From: Carposina sasakii | Taxonomy: Eukaryota > Arthropoda > Insecta > Lepidoptera > Carposinidae | DNA length: 64,000 nt | Assembly (NCBI GenBank): GCA_014607495.2 | Contig: CP053153.1 | Location: forward strand, 4,526,001-4,590,000 | Direction of reading: 5' to 3' | Shown here: in pieces, positions 45,201 through 59,696 of the stretch | Position numbering within the stretch: position 1 is the first letter of the stretch | Layout: every line of letters starts with the position of its first letter | The notes under the pieces: model-generated | Databases searched by the model: none | The model's input: only the letters and a program-made list of their open reading frames with translations | Told to the model about the DNA's origin: nothing | Made by a program: the position numbers and the translations under genes

Positions 45201-47880
45201 CCAAAATATTCGGAGTTTTGGAATTCCTCCGTCTAACGTTTTTTGGATAACGAAGTAGGAAGGTAGAGTTTAACCCCTTTAAATGTATTCTCTTCTGAGA
45301 ATCACGCTTTACGTATAACCGGCTTTATGACATAATGGTGTTGTTATTTGCATAATTATTATTGGTTTGAGTTTATGCTAGAAATCATCTTGAGCGACAT
45401 ACGCCGATCTTCATGCAAATAAAGGTGCCCGGTGGTCATATTCAGATGCCTTCGACTTTTATAGATGATGATCGCCCGGTAGAGGCAGCGATGCGATGTC
45501 GTTAGACCACTTTTCAACATCAAATCAAATTGCTGCAGTCAGTCTCCTGCAGAAATGATTACAGTACTTTGTCAAGATCAACACTACGGTACTAAGTATA
45601 TCTTTTCTAGATGTACTAATACCTATACAATGTATGTAGTAATGTTTAGGAAATTACGAGTATAGGCGTTGTTCTAAATATTAGACAAATGAGGTGAGTA
45701 GCCATTTTGTACTATAACCCTTTAAGCCGTATTTATGTATTTTCGACAATGTTACAAAAGAGAGGGTTACGAAATAAGTATGCTAGTACTTTCTCTCCTT
45801 CGCAGCTGATGCGCAGAAAATGGAGGTTAAGAAAACAAAATTTCATATTCAGAGATATAGGATGCTAATTCCCTTAATGGCTTTAACTTAATAACTTAAG
45901 TATTAAATATTGTCGTGATGTTAAAATAAAATTTATTAGCAAACTGGTTTTGCAACGATACGAAGCTTATGTATATGTTTATCTATATATCGACGCATTA
46001 GTGGAAGTGTTTTAGAATATAGTGTTATGGTAAGCGTCGCACGTTCCAGGAGTCACAGGTGCTGTTATTTGTGAAGGACAAATAAGGTGCACTTGTGCTA
46101 GGGGCTACCGACCACTTGCACTGTGTTTGCTTACGTTGACGCGCATACCGATCCGATCCAATACAAGACCCATTACAACCCTATCTAAATTCATGTTGGG
46201 ATAGGTTGCCTAATGCTGAGCTAACAAAATGTCTTTCAATATGTTTTATTACCTTGTCTGTAGTTTATGTGGCTTTCGCACTTATTGTTGACACTCGTGC
46301 ATTTGCAACAACACATTTCTCATTGGCGGCTATTGAAATAAGAGTTTTACGCAATTTACAATTACTCCGGCGATAATCATTATTCACTACATTGCTGTAA
46401 GGTATATTTTCACTTACACCGAGTTTATTTACTCACACCGTATTTACTGATACAACTCTATTGAAATTTCTTCCCTTTATTGGCATATGACTAAAATTTA
46501 TTGCATTTAATTACTATCATATGGTCTTAAATGGCTTCAGGCGATTGATCAGGTAACTGTTGGAGAAACAATATATCATTGAGTTGAGCTTGCAATATTC
46601 AAGCTTATGGGATGCATTTAATAAATATTATGAATAAAGTTGCGGTTTTTGGTCATTTAAGGACACATGTTGGATGTTTCTTGTGCGGACATTAATTATT
46701 ATCTAGTTTTAACTGGTTAGCACCATAACACCGTTAAAATGGTTACAGAGCCGTTTGCTATGCGAAGGGCTTGGTTACCTAATGTTGTATTGCTTCTAGA
46801 GTTGAGTGTTTGATGTTAGATCAATCATATTCGCTTGCATAATTATCAGTAAATTCGGTATTATTAAGTTGTTGATAAATGTAAAACTAATCTAAGTTTT
46901 ATGACGGTAATTTATTGTGAGCTTAATTAAAAAGTATAAAATATTAATGGTTTAGATGGGTAGGTATATGTATGTAGGTTTTCCTACAGCGCAAGTTTCC
47001 TTGACCGGTATGAAATCATCGGTGCTGCGGTAATGAGTGTTTACTCTTATGCTGCCCTTCACTCGGATGCTCTTCCCACGTCGTGATGCAATGGAGGGGC
47101 CTCGCTCCAAGTAGCTTTCAGGATCCGTAGACTTCGGCAATTTAACTATGTTATTTGATACCAATGAGTTTATGGTATCTAGCGCATGACCAGCGCTCTG
47201 CCAGTTTACTAATGACAGCCTACTAATGTCTGATTTATAGCCCGAATTCCGTTTGGCACTGTGAATCAGGCAGGACGCCGATCAGTGGGAAGAGTACTTA
47301 CTTTATTACTGTAATGGAACCTCCTTGTATGGAAGCTTAAATGCTAATATCACATTAACAAGTTAATGGCTTTGCTGATGAATAGGGCACATAATCATAC
47401 CTGTCCATGTGCTATTAATATTTCTTTACAACTTTCGCATGCATATGAGTATAATTCTGCGGAAAAATATAAAGCATAATTGAATTGTAAATTGAGATAG
47501 GTGCCCTTTAAATTACGACCGTCAATAAGAATATAGATATCAAATTAACTATAATTTATTAATACCTACATAATCATTTGGTATTCCAAGAATAATAGTA
47601 AATGTGCAATGCTTGTTTTATGTTAGTATGACACTTCTAAGAGATATTTAATGTCGGGTCAGATATCGTTTATTTATTGGTGTTGGTAGGTACTAGGTAG
47701 TCATGGCAGTTTTGCGTACCTATATTAAAGAAATATTTACCTATGTTAAACAGTAAATTTTTGACTTAAAAGTAAATAGGTATACTTAACTAAGAAATAT
47801 CTAGGAATTATGAATGTAGAAATCGGCTATTTTTGATGGCTTCTTATTCTATAGCAATCATGACATGCACGTATATATAA
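42240..47880. other. Long repeat-poor stretch, no gene seen
   Basis: Mostly low-copy DNA without recognisable coding exons on either strand. Short frames at 43285, 43499, 43952 and 46952 carry no family signature. It may be intergenic or intronic to a gene whose exons lie outside the window. Confidence 0.4.
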
Positions 47881-47881
47881 A

Positions 47882-48118
47882 CTAGTGGACGCCAGCAACT
47901 TCGACCGCGTGGATTGCAGAAATAAGATATTGTTAAAATTTTCTGGGATTTTTTTTTTCGGTATAAACAGTAGCCTATGTCCTCTCTCAGGTTCTATGCT
48001 ACCTGTGTATAAAAAATTTAATTATTTAAATGGGTTCAGTAGTTTTGACGTGGAAGCGCGACAGACAGATAGGGCTATTTTCGCAGTGATAAATTAATTA
48101 TATGTAAGTATTAGTAAG
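47882..48118 (-). mobile_element. Diverged Helitron
   Basis: The 3' end (minus strand) has CGCGGTCGAAGTTGCTGGCG then TCCACTAG with T outside, a decayed hairpin with intact terminus. The 5' end near 48118 is poorly preserved. Confidence 0.6.
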
Positions 48119-48119
48119 G

Positions 48120-49610
48120 ATAACGGTTTTGTTCGAGCCGGACAAACGGCTTTCTTTAGTTGTCGATTATTTTGTATTAGATTGTCATTTCTTTCGGATA
48201 TCTTTTGGTTGTCAAAAAAAGATAAACTATTGAGACTTTTCAAATAAACTACCATAGTTGGCATATTAACTGGACCCTCATATCTCGCATATTTTCATCT
48301 AAGGCTTTAGATTCTAAGCTCATAAAGTATAACAAAATGGTTTAACACTGGAACCCTTTAAAAGAGTTATATCGATTATGTTTTTTTACTTATCGGAGTC
48401 TATACAAAAGTTTAGCATCCTAAAGAGGTGAGGTGAAGTCTTAACATACAGTATACGTTACTTAGCACCTATGAACCTCCAAGCTGAGCACTGACGGACA
48501 ATATCTTGGATAGGCATCCAGGCGGTGTTTTTCTATAACTTGATGCGGTAAATGATAATGCAGCGGCCACTGAAACTTACTGTAGCAATCTGCTTTCGAT
48601 AGCGTTACACGGTATTTCCTATGTACCATGAGTTAAACGTAGATAACATAACTAACTCAACCCGGGCTAAATTGTCATAACTACACACAACTGTTGCACG
48701 GTTTTCTTATTTACATGGAAAACTTTATCCTGGCTAATGTTATTCTATACATTGAATTTTATTAAAGTTGAATGTTTGCTTGATGGGAGACACAGACCAT
48801 GGATAGACAGCAAATCGAATAAATCTGGGCAGGCGAATCTTTATGCATCAATGGAGTAGTTTCTATAGCAGGTATTAGTGTAATCGTGAGAATTCGTAAG
48901 CGCTTGACCTATCCCGGATAAGCTATCCGCTCTATCCACATCCCTGATACGGATTTTTTTAAAGTGTATATTTTGTGTGATGTTTCGGGTGACCTGCATC
49001 CTATTTGATGGGTTTATTGGCACCCGATGTAGTACGCAGATTTAATGGTGCGCCCGGTCCGCTCGTAATAATTACCATAGATCTAGATTGCCAACAAAAT
49101 TACTTATAGCCATTTTAAAAATACCCAGCTTAATTTGCCGAAGTTATTTGTTTTTTGTTCTTGGTAAGTTGGCTAATCTTATTTCACTTAATGAGATAAT
49201 ATGGATGCAGAATTGCTAATTTGTCCTCGAGTATTGGGCTTTGGGTCTTTTCAACTTCTCGCCAAAAAGAATAACAAAAAATTGCAAATTCGTATCTTAC
49301 CTACATATATTTGGTTAGCTCAAGTCATTTAACGATCTCTACTTCCAAATATAAGATGCATGATATTTTGAAAAGAATTCCATGATGAATGTGGAGACGC
49401 AGTATGTTATGTTTGTTAAAAGTTGGTTTGTGAATGAATTGTTTGCCTACTTATATCTGATCAGATCGGAGACGAGCTCTACTAAAAAATCAGCACCAAA
49501 AAATATGCTAGGAATGTAAAACATTGCTTTTTTAAAACTTAGCTAGCATTCGCTCGCACATATTGCGCGCGCAATCAAAACACATAATGATAAGAGATAA
49601 GACAACACCA
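48120..49610. other. No gene or repeat recognised
   Basis: AT-rich low-copy DNA. No exon with family resemblance was found. Confidence 0.35.
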
Positions 49611-49619
49611 CCGACCTAG

Positions 49620-49860
49620 GGATGCTCCAACGTTGCGTAGGTTTGTGGATTCAGCCTTCGCTTGATAGATCACTGTCACTGAACTCACTGGTTGTCATAT
49701 CACTGTTTCGCGAAGTTAGCGCAGCGGGAGGAGGTCGCGTGTGGACAGGTGCGCGCGCCGCAGCATCCGTAGCGGCTCTGACGGCACCGGCTCGCCACGC
49801 CCCGTGCGTACGCGCAACTTCCTCACCCTCCCTAAAGCCTGCGTTTTCAGTTTCAGCGGT
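49620..49860. promoter_or_regulatory. CpG-rich island, candidate promoter or first exon
   Basis: GC-rich and CpG-rich, in contrast to flanks of AT-rich DNA. It has several TCACT/CAGTG initiator-like words (49668-49705) and a possible donor GGACAG|GTGCGC at 49748 on the plus strand. A plus-strand frame here (RSIRSGSDGTGSPRP...) has no ATG after its last stop and no family match. It could be an untranslated first exon of a gene whose body is elsewhere, including the upstream untranslated exon of the minus-strand gene ending at 30892. Confidence 0.35.
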
Positions 49861-51920
49861 TTTCCTTTACTGTCTAATTTAATCTCGTGTTATTTTTTCG
49901 TTTATTGTAATTTTATTTTATTGTCCGTTCATTTGCGTTAGTCCTATAAAGCTCCAGTAATATAAGTAGCTTTTATATTCATATTTTTCTGTATGTGCAA
50001 TATTGTTGTTTAGTATAATTATTAACACCAATACTCTGCATAAAACTTTGGTAAATATTTAGCAAAACCTTATTATTTTGTTTTAGTGTGACAATATACA
50101 TAATACTTACCTACTTAGTTTATTCTAGTTATGATAGGTACGCCGTGGATCAATATGCGTGAGAAAGTTCACGTTCGCGGCTATAAATCGTATAGTGATC
50201 CGGCATTGGTAAATGAGTGTCCCTTGATTAGATGCTAATTAAGAAAATAAGAAATTCTTTGTATCAGGAACGCATAGTGAAACGGTGTCGCTTAGCGCCA
50301 GTTTGTGTTCGTTCTAGCATTCTCTAGAGACACTTGTTTAACTTACGTCACGCACATCGTAAATCTAAGTTCGGAAATCATCATCGATCATCGTAAACGC
50401 AAACGATAATGGTGTAAGTACTGTCGATACTTTCAGTTACATAAATGAGCTTTCTATGTCCATCTTGAGGACATAAAAGTTTATGTTTGCGTTCAAGAGC
50501 TTTTATCTTGTAGCTACTTGCAGTTGTAGAGTTGATATGATAAACCCTGCCCAGAGAGACCTCGATAGTATTGTTGGTAGCAGACCCTTTTAACGATCCA
50601 GGCTTGGCAATAAAGCTACAGTGAAGAAATGAGAAACTTTAATGTTGGTATGCATATCTCGCAGTAAACCTACATACTACACTATAAAGAGGAATTTTTC
50701 CACTACGTGAAAATGGAAACCTAGTACTTGAAGATACTTACAGTACGGTACAAATCTCGGCAGTTGTTTGTTTTAATGATAAGAGTTTAATGCTATCAAG
50801 CGTTGTTATTTTTACAATCGTATATTTACGTATTTTAGATGTGAAAGCCAAGGCTGTTGTCAGGCGACACACAAGACATTTTGTATAGAATGTCGCAGAG
50901 ATTCTCCGTCCGCGGTGAATGAGGCGGTTTTGTTCGCGCGGCTGAATTAGCTCTTTCGTAATTTTCCAATTACAATTTTCGATTACTGGTAAGCGTGTCC
51001 GTGGATTGCAGGGTTCGCTGCGCGCCGACAGGTTTTGTGGGTTTTGTCGAGGAGCTTGCGCGGGTGGCCATGTGACCAACTGCCCTTTACACTCGGCGAT
51101 CTGCATCTGTCGCATACATGACGCACTACTGAACTTTAGATAACCAGTCAGCAGCATATTGTGTTTCCAAGTTTCTTGTCCTCACAAGGTGCGTTGTACT
51201 ACAGGGCACTCTAATCCTATGACTCACAATAAAGTTATTATTAGCGTAGCCTCTTGTTTTGAAAGCACGGCATGCATCTATAACTGTTCTCTGTGCAGTG
51301 ATGTTACGATCAGATTTTTGATTAATATTAATAACTAGAGCTGCACATTCCTGTTTAACAACGTACTTTAGTAAAATATCTGCACTATTCACAGTATGTA
51401 ACACAGTTAATTTAATGATTTATGTGATTGTGACAGAAGGATCTGTTGTCATAAAGAGACTGACCCGGCGTATGACTAAATAATAAATCAATTTACATGA
51501 AACAGTCGTACGTAGTTAACCACCGGTCATTGGCCAGTTACCCTCATTGGCAGACTCGATCGCTATTCAAAGAGCATTTTCTAGATTTATAACTCACGCT
51601 TGAAAGCTCGTGCCGGAGCTTTTATCCCGAGGATTGATAACTTTACTAGTGATTACAATTTCCTTTTCGACATAAGATTGAATGGCATTGTGTAAATTAA
51701 CTGTGTGTAGTTTGTTTAAGGATATTTCACTTGGTTTAGTGTCCATTTTGTGCATCATCATAGGTATCTAAGTACCTACCAACTGACGTTGCCTATGTTG
51801 TACAGATAATTTACTACGCTGCTGGCTGTATTAGATGTTTAGGCATCGCTTATGAGTTCATTTTTCGCAAAGACATTTTGGGTTTTCCTTTTTATTTTGT
51901 ACCAATTATAAATACATATA
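49861..51920. other. No gene called; modest GC-rich patch near 50.9-51.1 kb
   Basis: The minus-strand frame 51157-50738 (139 codons) is open but has no domain, no signal peptide and no homologue I recognise. It is left uncalled. The patch around 50900-51120 is more GC-rich than its surroundings. Confidence 0.35.
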
Positions 51921-52293
51921 CAGGATGATTTTTGGTCGTCAACGTTCCGGAAAACTACGGAATCTCATAATCACAATCATTTTTCTCCATGGAAGCATAC
52001 CTGGGAAGTGTCTGGTTCCCAAGATATTAGGGTCCAAAGTTGAGTATATAGACTGCGTTTTTCTGCGTAAATGCACATAGACGCGCGTAGCAAGATTTGT
52101 TCACGAGAAATAATTAATATCTGTCTATGAAAAAAACTAGCATAAACACTGGACACTATAAATTTCGCCCGATCAAGTAACAATTTTTTTTTTATTTGCA
52201 TCATTTCCCAGCATTTTTTTTGCCATAAACTTACTTTATTTGATGTATAGAGTACGTACCCTTCGTTAAGGGTGGCAACGAAAAAACATTCTG
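51921..52293 (+). mobile_element. TA-flanked ~370-bp element, copy 3
   Basis: Plus-oriented copy with the cleanest ends: TA then CAGGATG on the left, CATTCTG then TA on the right. Body blocks match 23656-24031, including ACGTTCCGGAAAACTACGGA and CGTACCCTTCGTTAAGGGTG. Confidence 0.72.
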
Positions 52294-53545
52294 TATATAT
52301 TTTATCTATTTATCCGGTATGATAGTCGCCGACTGGTGATGTGCAAAAAGTAATTTTGAAAGCATTTAATTGTATAATCTTTATGTAAGCCATAATGTGG
52401 TTGAAGCTTAATGTCTCGATTAAATCATAACCATTTATTACTACTAAGTTATTAATAGTTTACATCAAAATTAGCTAATCGTGTACACGCTGGCACTACT
52501 GTGCTCGACAAGCTATGATAATTTGCGTCGTGAGCTCAGCAAATACTTTGATATTTTGTACATATCTTGTCTAAATTTGCGCCATTATTTATTCAATAAT
52601 TGAATTAATATTTATTATTAGAAATGCAATAGTAGATACTTAATCATCTAAACTGCAAGTGATACGTAAACAGTAGATAGTAAATATATATTTCTAATAA
52701 TAATGGATGATGATAGTGTAGGTACGTAGCTTCATATTATAAATTAAGTTAATAATATATAAACGATAAAATATACTACTATTATTTACTATTCGATCAC
52801 ATAATTAAGAGGTTTACCATGGGATCACGTACTTAGATACATAAGGAACAGGTACTTTTTATTGCAAATAGAGTGATGGTTGGTTTTAAGATTTAATTTC
52901 GATAATTTAGAAAACACATAGGAAAAGCTTTAATAGCGTAAAATTGTACTGCTCGTTTCCTTTCAATCAACTTTCAGATATATCTATACTATACACGTTT
53001 TACCTTACTAAGGCTGTTTGATGTGCTCAATGGATTGCGGTTAATTTACAGTAACCCATATTTTATGTTATACAGCGCTTTCTGTTGATAAAACACCATG
53101 TATTTTATAGGTGCATAAAATAGGATGTTTCCTGATTGATATTGCACTTCGCTTTATTGGTTCGCGGTGTAATACAATGTTACGTATGGCTTGCAAGCGC
53201 AGAGTAATGTATGAGCATTACCATTTGCATTGATGTACATATGTAGGTACATGTTTTCGTTCCATCTACAGTTCTCTAAGTTAAAATCGGTTCAAATAGT
53301 TTAGTTCAAGCAAAGACGATCGTCTTCGGTTAAAGTCAGTTGTTATTGTATATTTTAATCAGTGTTGGAGCCCTAATGTCACGCCGTAATATCGAAGGGC
53401 TTGTTTACTACAAGCCCTCTTAAGGTGCCCTTCCATTAAAATTGAAAGTAATTTTAGTGTTTTGGCATCACAAATAGTGGGCAACTTTTGGTCGGTGGAC
53501 ACTCGCCTTTACAGAAATTTTATATACAAAAATCGTGATAAAAAT
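52294..53545. other. No gene or repeat recognised
   Basis: AT-rich low-copy sequence without coding signatures. Confidence 0.35.
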
Positions 53546-54020
53546 CATGAGAGACTAATTTGACAACTAAGTCAGATGAAGGGTTATCAGAATTAGAAGA
53601 AATTAAATAGTGACGTTATAGTCGATGTCGATAAATTGGCGATATGATTATAATCAAATAGTTAAGACTTGACTGTATAAATTGTTTAAATTGACATTTC
53701 ATATTACAGTTCATTTTAACTCCAATGAAGGATAAGTGCTCATGTTTGAACCCAAATACTATTGTACGAATTGCAAAAACGTTACGTAAAAGTGATGCTA
53801 ATAAATAATATTACGAACGCCAAAAATACAAACAACCATTTTTCTTGAATTGTATTGTAATATTATACCTCGCACTGTAAATTAAATAGCAATTTGATTG
53901 TTTTAATAAAAAATATATACGTAAAATACCAATATGTATTTTTAAAATATAGACACGCAAAGCCCGACCATGGCAACACTTGTGCAAAATGAACTGTCAA
54001 ACTAGTCTCTCGAATTATGG
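53546..54020. mobile_element. MITE with CGAGAGACTAGTTTGACA-like inverted ends
   Basis: Left CATGAGAGACTAATTTGACA and right, reversed, CATAATTCGAGAGACTAGTT form the terminal inverted repeat. The interior matches 37290-37745. About 475 bp, no coding frame. Confidence 0.65.
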
Positions 54021-55308
54021 TTTCGAGTAAAGTAACTTATGTCACCAGCACCACTTTAGGTCAGTGGAGAGCGCTTTTAAACTATTGTGAGCTTTGAAAA
54101 ACCATTATTCCTTAGTCATTTTTCAATATCCTATTTTTCCAATGTGGTTATATATGCTCCACTGATGATGCGATCGTATAAAGAACTATTTTCCTACTTT
54201 TTTTTAATATAGAAAGGTGTTAGTTGGTGTAGTAAGGGAAATTATATTTCGTCGTCTGAACGTGTTAAACTGCTTATACAGCTTTGACCGGATATTTTTA
54301 TATGCCAGTCAATTGATAGTGAATAGTCTAAAAATATTAAGGCGACATTTTTCCACGAAATATTATTCTTTCCGAAAAATCATAGTTTTCGACTTGTGGG
54401 TGTTATTTCTGAATTCAGCAGAGAGGTCGAGGGAAATAACAAGTATTTATTTATATAGATCTGTTATTATATGGTAAAACTTAGTAGGTAATATTTTCAT
54501 ATCATGGTAACCACATCTTATTTATTGACCGATTGTTTTTATCTAATTACATCTATGTAAGTAATAAGTGTATAAAGTCATTTGTAATTGTAACCATATG
54601 CGTAAAGGAATCCCAGATTTATGGAAATATTACATGCTGGACATGCCGGCACGATTCGCATTACACGATTTGCGTTTGTATGGTAATGCAACAGGCCTGC
54701 CCTTCAGGCCTGACAGTAATTCTTGTGGGAATATACCTATAATAGTATTCCACATTTAATTACTAATATAAATATGAGGCAGACCGTTGATGTAAAAGCC
54801 TTCAGGATCAGTTTTACGCAGATGGATCTAATAAAGTGTGCAAATTGTAAATCTAGATAAGCTCCACTCGATAGAAGATTTTTATTTTTGCATTTCACTA
54901 CATTTCTTTACATAGTTTGATAGTCTTTAGAATCGTGGCATCCCCAAGTTGTAACTATCTGTTGGATTCTCTTAATCATTTTCTGTTTACTTATACCTAA
55001 ATATATTTAATAGGTATTCAAACTTTTCCTTTACATAGATTTTGCACGTAGGTACCTCTACGTTACATTATATTCACGGTCGCGATATAGTCAAATAATT
55101 AGTGCATATAAATGGGTATGCACCGACAACTTCGTAAATTATTCTATTTATAGTGCAAGTTGAATATTTAATGGTTGCGATATACCTACATAATTATAAA
55201 TAATACATTTACCGTTACACTCTAATATTATTAGGTGAAAATGTCAAATGAATATACAACCGATTGTATTGTATTAATTTTTGCGTTGTGCATGAGTGTG
55301 GATGGATA
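54021..55308. other. No gene recognised
   Basis: AT-rich. The frames at 54217 and 54533 have no family resemblance. Confidence 0.35.
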
Positions 55309-55452
55309 TAAAGGAAGAGGTAGACCAAAGAAGTGTTGGATAGACTGTGTGAGGGAGGATATGCGTGCGGATAATAGGGATGAATGGAAGAAAAGAACAT
55401 ATTACGCCAACCCCAAATAAATGAGAACAGGGCAAGAAGATGATGATGATGT
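55309..55452 (+). pseudogene. LINE ORF2 C-terminal tail with (ATG)n end
   Basis: One frame reads GRGRPKKCWIDCVREDM then DEWKKRTYYANP and stops, as do the final residues of common lepidopteran LINE ORF2 proteins. It is followed by GGGCAAGAAGATGATGATGA, the usual tail. Everything upstream is absent. Confidence 0.78.
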
Positions 55453-58400
55453 ATTGTATTAATTTAAAATAATTGTTTCTAGCTCATGAAAGTAAGTGTT
55501 GTATGGGTTGGGTATATTTGCCGGCGATGCATTAAAAAAGAAAAAGTATAAGAGAGAGTATTATCAGTTTCTCTATTTTATTACTTCATAAAACGTTTAG
55601 GTCTGAGACGTCAAATTTTGTACATAAGGTTTTGTACTCTATTCTTACTTGGAAATCTTTATTTTCCAGTAATTAACTTTAACTTTATTTTCATGACAGG
55701 TTGCACTCGTAATGACGAATTTATAGCTTTGTGTAATAGAATGCCTATTAGGTAGGTATAGAGAGACATAAAAGAACCATTAACTCAAATACTGCATGTC
55801 TAGAATAACTGTTATTATTATTTCTCAAAGTGAACTTTTGCGAGAAAGATCATAATTTTAACTATGGACAATTTTATTACCACATCTTGAAATCCTTATT
55901 ATACTTAATTTAATAATACCTATAGATGGTGATACACGCTATACTTTGCAATCACGTATCGACGCGGAGGCAATAACTTATGCAGTTCTATGAACAACCT
56001 TTGTGATATAAAATGCATGTACTTCATTTACATTTTTGTTTTCACGGAGGACATATTTCACACGTCTCATAATGCGACACGTCGCCGTCGTAGGAACATG
56101 TCAGGTAGAATTTCAATTATACGCCCTCGATCCATTAGCTAAGAGAAGCGTGGGGAACTTTTAAATAGGGCCATTTTGGAGCAAGCAATTAAAGTTTTCG
56201 CAAATAGTTTGGGTTCGCCAGGATTTAGTGCCACGGACGTGACTGTTCAATAGGCAAAGTCTCATCTATCGACACATGCAGCTTGTCCCTGGGCGCTTAT
56301 CTTAAAACGACGCGTCATGGCTCCTATTGTGTTTCCCCTATTTGGGTCGTTATTCGATACGCAGGCTGATGCGAGTTTACGATTCTGTGTTTTGAGGTTT
56401 ACAAGCTGATAACGCCCGCTTTGATGAGGGCGGAATTGCATACTGCGGTCCACTTTGTGGTCCATCCAGGCGTAGCATCAACCGAGGGTGATCCGACCAC
56501 AGACATCTCCTCGAACGAAACCCGTTTGGAGGAACTCATAGTGGCGGCTTTAAGACATTGCTCTCACGCTCTGTGACGAGCGACTTGCAGAATATTAATA
56601 CTAGAAACTGTTCATTCATTGTACATATTTGTAATCATTACCATAGCAAAACGTAGGTACATGCAGGCAAATTAATGAGAATCAAATAGCTCAAGTCAGT
56701 CATTTGTACGTGTTTTAGGTCAATATTTGTAAAGCCCCTGATTTATATTTCTGAGATAATTTGTCGAGGCGACTTGTTAATTTTGTGCATTATGATTGCC
56801 AAATTGACTGCAAGGCAAGGAACGCTCATAAATATGATTGTTTTATGGCCAGTACAATTTGTGTTAACTATTGTATAGAATTTAACTGTAAACCTTGTAA
56901 TACATTGAGAGCGTCAGTAATGCTACAAAATAATCTGCTGTTATTCCTTTAGAATCTAAAGCAAGTTTAGATTTTAGCAACGTTTTAGTGGTCGTTTAGA
57001 TTAATTGGGCGGCTTGAGTGGATAACTCTTGACTAGTCATAAAGGATAAAAGATATGCTTAAGCCATTTGAACTTATTTTATATGATTAAATACAGTTAT
57101 TTATTCCAAAAACCTTATAATAATTAACTTTTCTAATAAAATTAGAGGATGTAATTGTATAGTACCTACCTAACCGGTGGAAATTGTAAATGCTATCCTG
57201 TTGTAATTCAACACCGATCATTTATAGGAACGCATTACACTCGCATTCAGCAGTTCGTGTGTTGCATTTGCATCCGTGCGGTTCTGAGAAGCGTATGTCG
57301 CGAATCATTGTGGCTGCTGGCTGAGACTTGCCGGCGAGCCAGGTGCGGATTCCTATGTTTCGCAGGATGCAGCATAGTTGCCGCAACCAAACAGTCCTAG
57401 TGTTTGAAATTCGATCTAAGTTTAGTTGTCTCCAAGTTTTTATAGTCTGAACGAGCCTAATGAAGTAAGCTCGTTGGTTCAATTAAATTCTAAGAAAGCC
57501 ATAAAATTGTAAAGTTAGCTTGAATTGAACATAAACCATCTTATTATTGGCGCTATGCTAGTCATATTTTGCAGTATGTTTGTGGCAAGTACATGCAATG
57601 CCTTGGCCTCTTTCCTTTGACAACTTGGTTTGTTTCCCGACAGTAAATTATATTTTGTAAGGAGAAGCGACATTAATGTCGAGAGATGTGACAAACGCAA
57701 ACGACATGTTTATTCAAAAAGCTGCAAATCTGACAAAATATTTATAGCTTTTGGATCTTTACAATGCTATCTCAAATTACCCGTTACAAGTTTGAGATAG
57801 TATGTAAATGTATAGTCAATAAAATTAATTGATTAAACTGTTTGAATCGTTTCCAGCATAATACGATTGTCATATAGTTTACAAAAGTGACCATTTGTTT
57901 AGTGATTAGGTTGTGTGTCTGCGTTTCCATTGTTTGTTCTGTACTTTGGTATGTTATGTCAAAAACTATAAAGTTTTCAAAGGTTAAGTAAGCAAAGTGT
58001 AATATTTTAGTTTAAAAATTGCAGGTTGTCTTAAACAATCGATTGTTAAGTATGAAAATTACATTTTCTTAGAAAAGAAAGTCAAACGCCAGGTTTATGT
58101 GTTCTAGGTATACTGTAAGTAAATGTTGGGGAGGGAATGGAAACTTGTGCTCGTGCGTAGTAAAATGTGAGAAGCGACTGGTGTCTGGAGGAGATAGAGT
58201 AAATGGGTGGACGAGCACCCGCCGGGTTCCCATACACTCGGCCCGATAACATCCGTTTCCTGGGTGGCGATCCATCGGCGATCCTCGAAGGCTTTCTATT
58301 GTTTGTCTGGGAGCATTAGGTCATCTCCATTTACAGAACTTTCCAATTGATCGAACTTCGATGCGTGCGCTTGATTTTAAAATACATTTTATGATTATGC

Positions 58401-59690
58401 ATCCGATGCATTACAGATCTAATCGTTGTGGGTTCCGCTGCATAACCGGGTCCGGGCATTGCACAATTGTCAAGTGTCTTTCAGTGTGGGAGAAGCGGTA
58501 GTGGTATTTTGTCGAGTGCGTATGATTTGCAAGTTCTCCGAGTTAAATCTCAGTCTTTGAGAAAGCAAATTTTGTAAAGCAAGGAATATGTTACGTATTG
58601 TTTGGCGTAGCGGTAGCTCAAAAACAATTAACGTGCAATGTTCTTTTTGTTCCGACCGTTAACATGCTGAGTATTTGCATATTGAGTGAATGGCAGGGCG
58701 GAGGATATTGTGTTGTATAATGCGGCTACATACAACTCGACAAAGACGTGTTTAAATTAAATTCATGAGTATTGGGTATTGACAGATATGAGCTTACAGA
58801 CAATGTAGGGCGTCTCGTGACTCCTCAAAACAATATATGTATTCATACTTTTTATATATGTACACAACCTCATATTTATCTCCCACTTAGGACTATCTTC
58901 AGTTTGCTCCGTCTTTACGTTTTATTTAGTATCAAATGTGACCTAACGGAATTATTCGATTAGTTCGTGGTAAAAAACTGTTACCTCTTTATTATGATTA
59001 CTAATGTATAACGATAAATAGTTTTTTCACTTATGAGTGAGAGTACTCTTGTGTGGTCGTTCATGAGCTTTTATGCATTTTCTTGTTATGGTGGCTACTA
59101 AAATTCGATACTTTCATGTGCTGTTATTCAAATGAGTGTCAAATTTCATCATGTAAAACAGTCATCGAGTAAAAGTGTCGACGCATGAAGATTTATTGAT
59201 CTTTCGCAGCATGAATTGTCCACGTCTATGCGTGTACCGGAACCAGCGCGTGCGCGTCGATCGAATCATTCATGCGTCTGAGATGTTAGCATTGATACAC
59301 GCGAGAGGTGAATCAATCTTTTAAACGCTAGACGTTATCAGCAATCTGCGCCCACAGCCCGAAAGGGTTTTCGTCACTTGTATCTTCAAACGCTTTAAGA
59401 CTTCTTTCTTTGGTATATACGGTATGTAATGCGGTTTCTAATATTATTGCTGTCTGCGTACCAATATATACGCAGATCGCAGCAACATAATTAGAAGCAA
59501 TTTGAAAGTAACCAACTGATCTTGTCACCGGACTGACTCGTGGTATCTCAGTGCCGGCGGCTCTTCGTTCTCAATTACCCGACTTTTATTGGACCCTAAT
59601 GAACTATTCATTGTCTGTGTCTGCAATAATAACTGTTTATTTATTATTGTGGTTTTATAATGCACAATTTATTGCGCTATCGAAGACGCA
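55453..59690. other. Long repeat-poor stretch, no gene seen
   Basis: Patches around 56080-56580, 58140-58560 and 59170-59330 are more complex and GC-richer than the rest, and might be regulatory. No coding exon could be supported on either strand. Confidence 0.35.
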
Positions 59691-59696
59691 CTGCGG

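Noticed and set aside
50738..51157. 139-codon minus-strand frame
   Set aside because: The longest unexplained frame in the gene-poor stretch, but no domain, signal peptide or splice context supports it.
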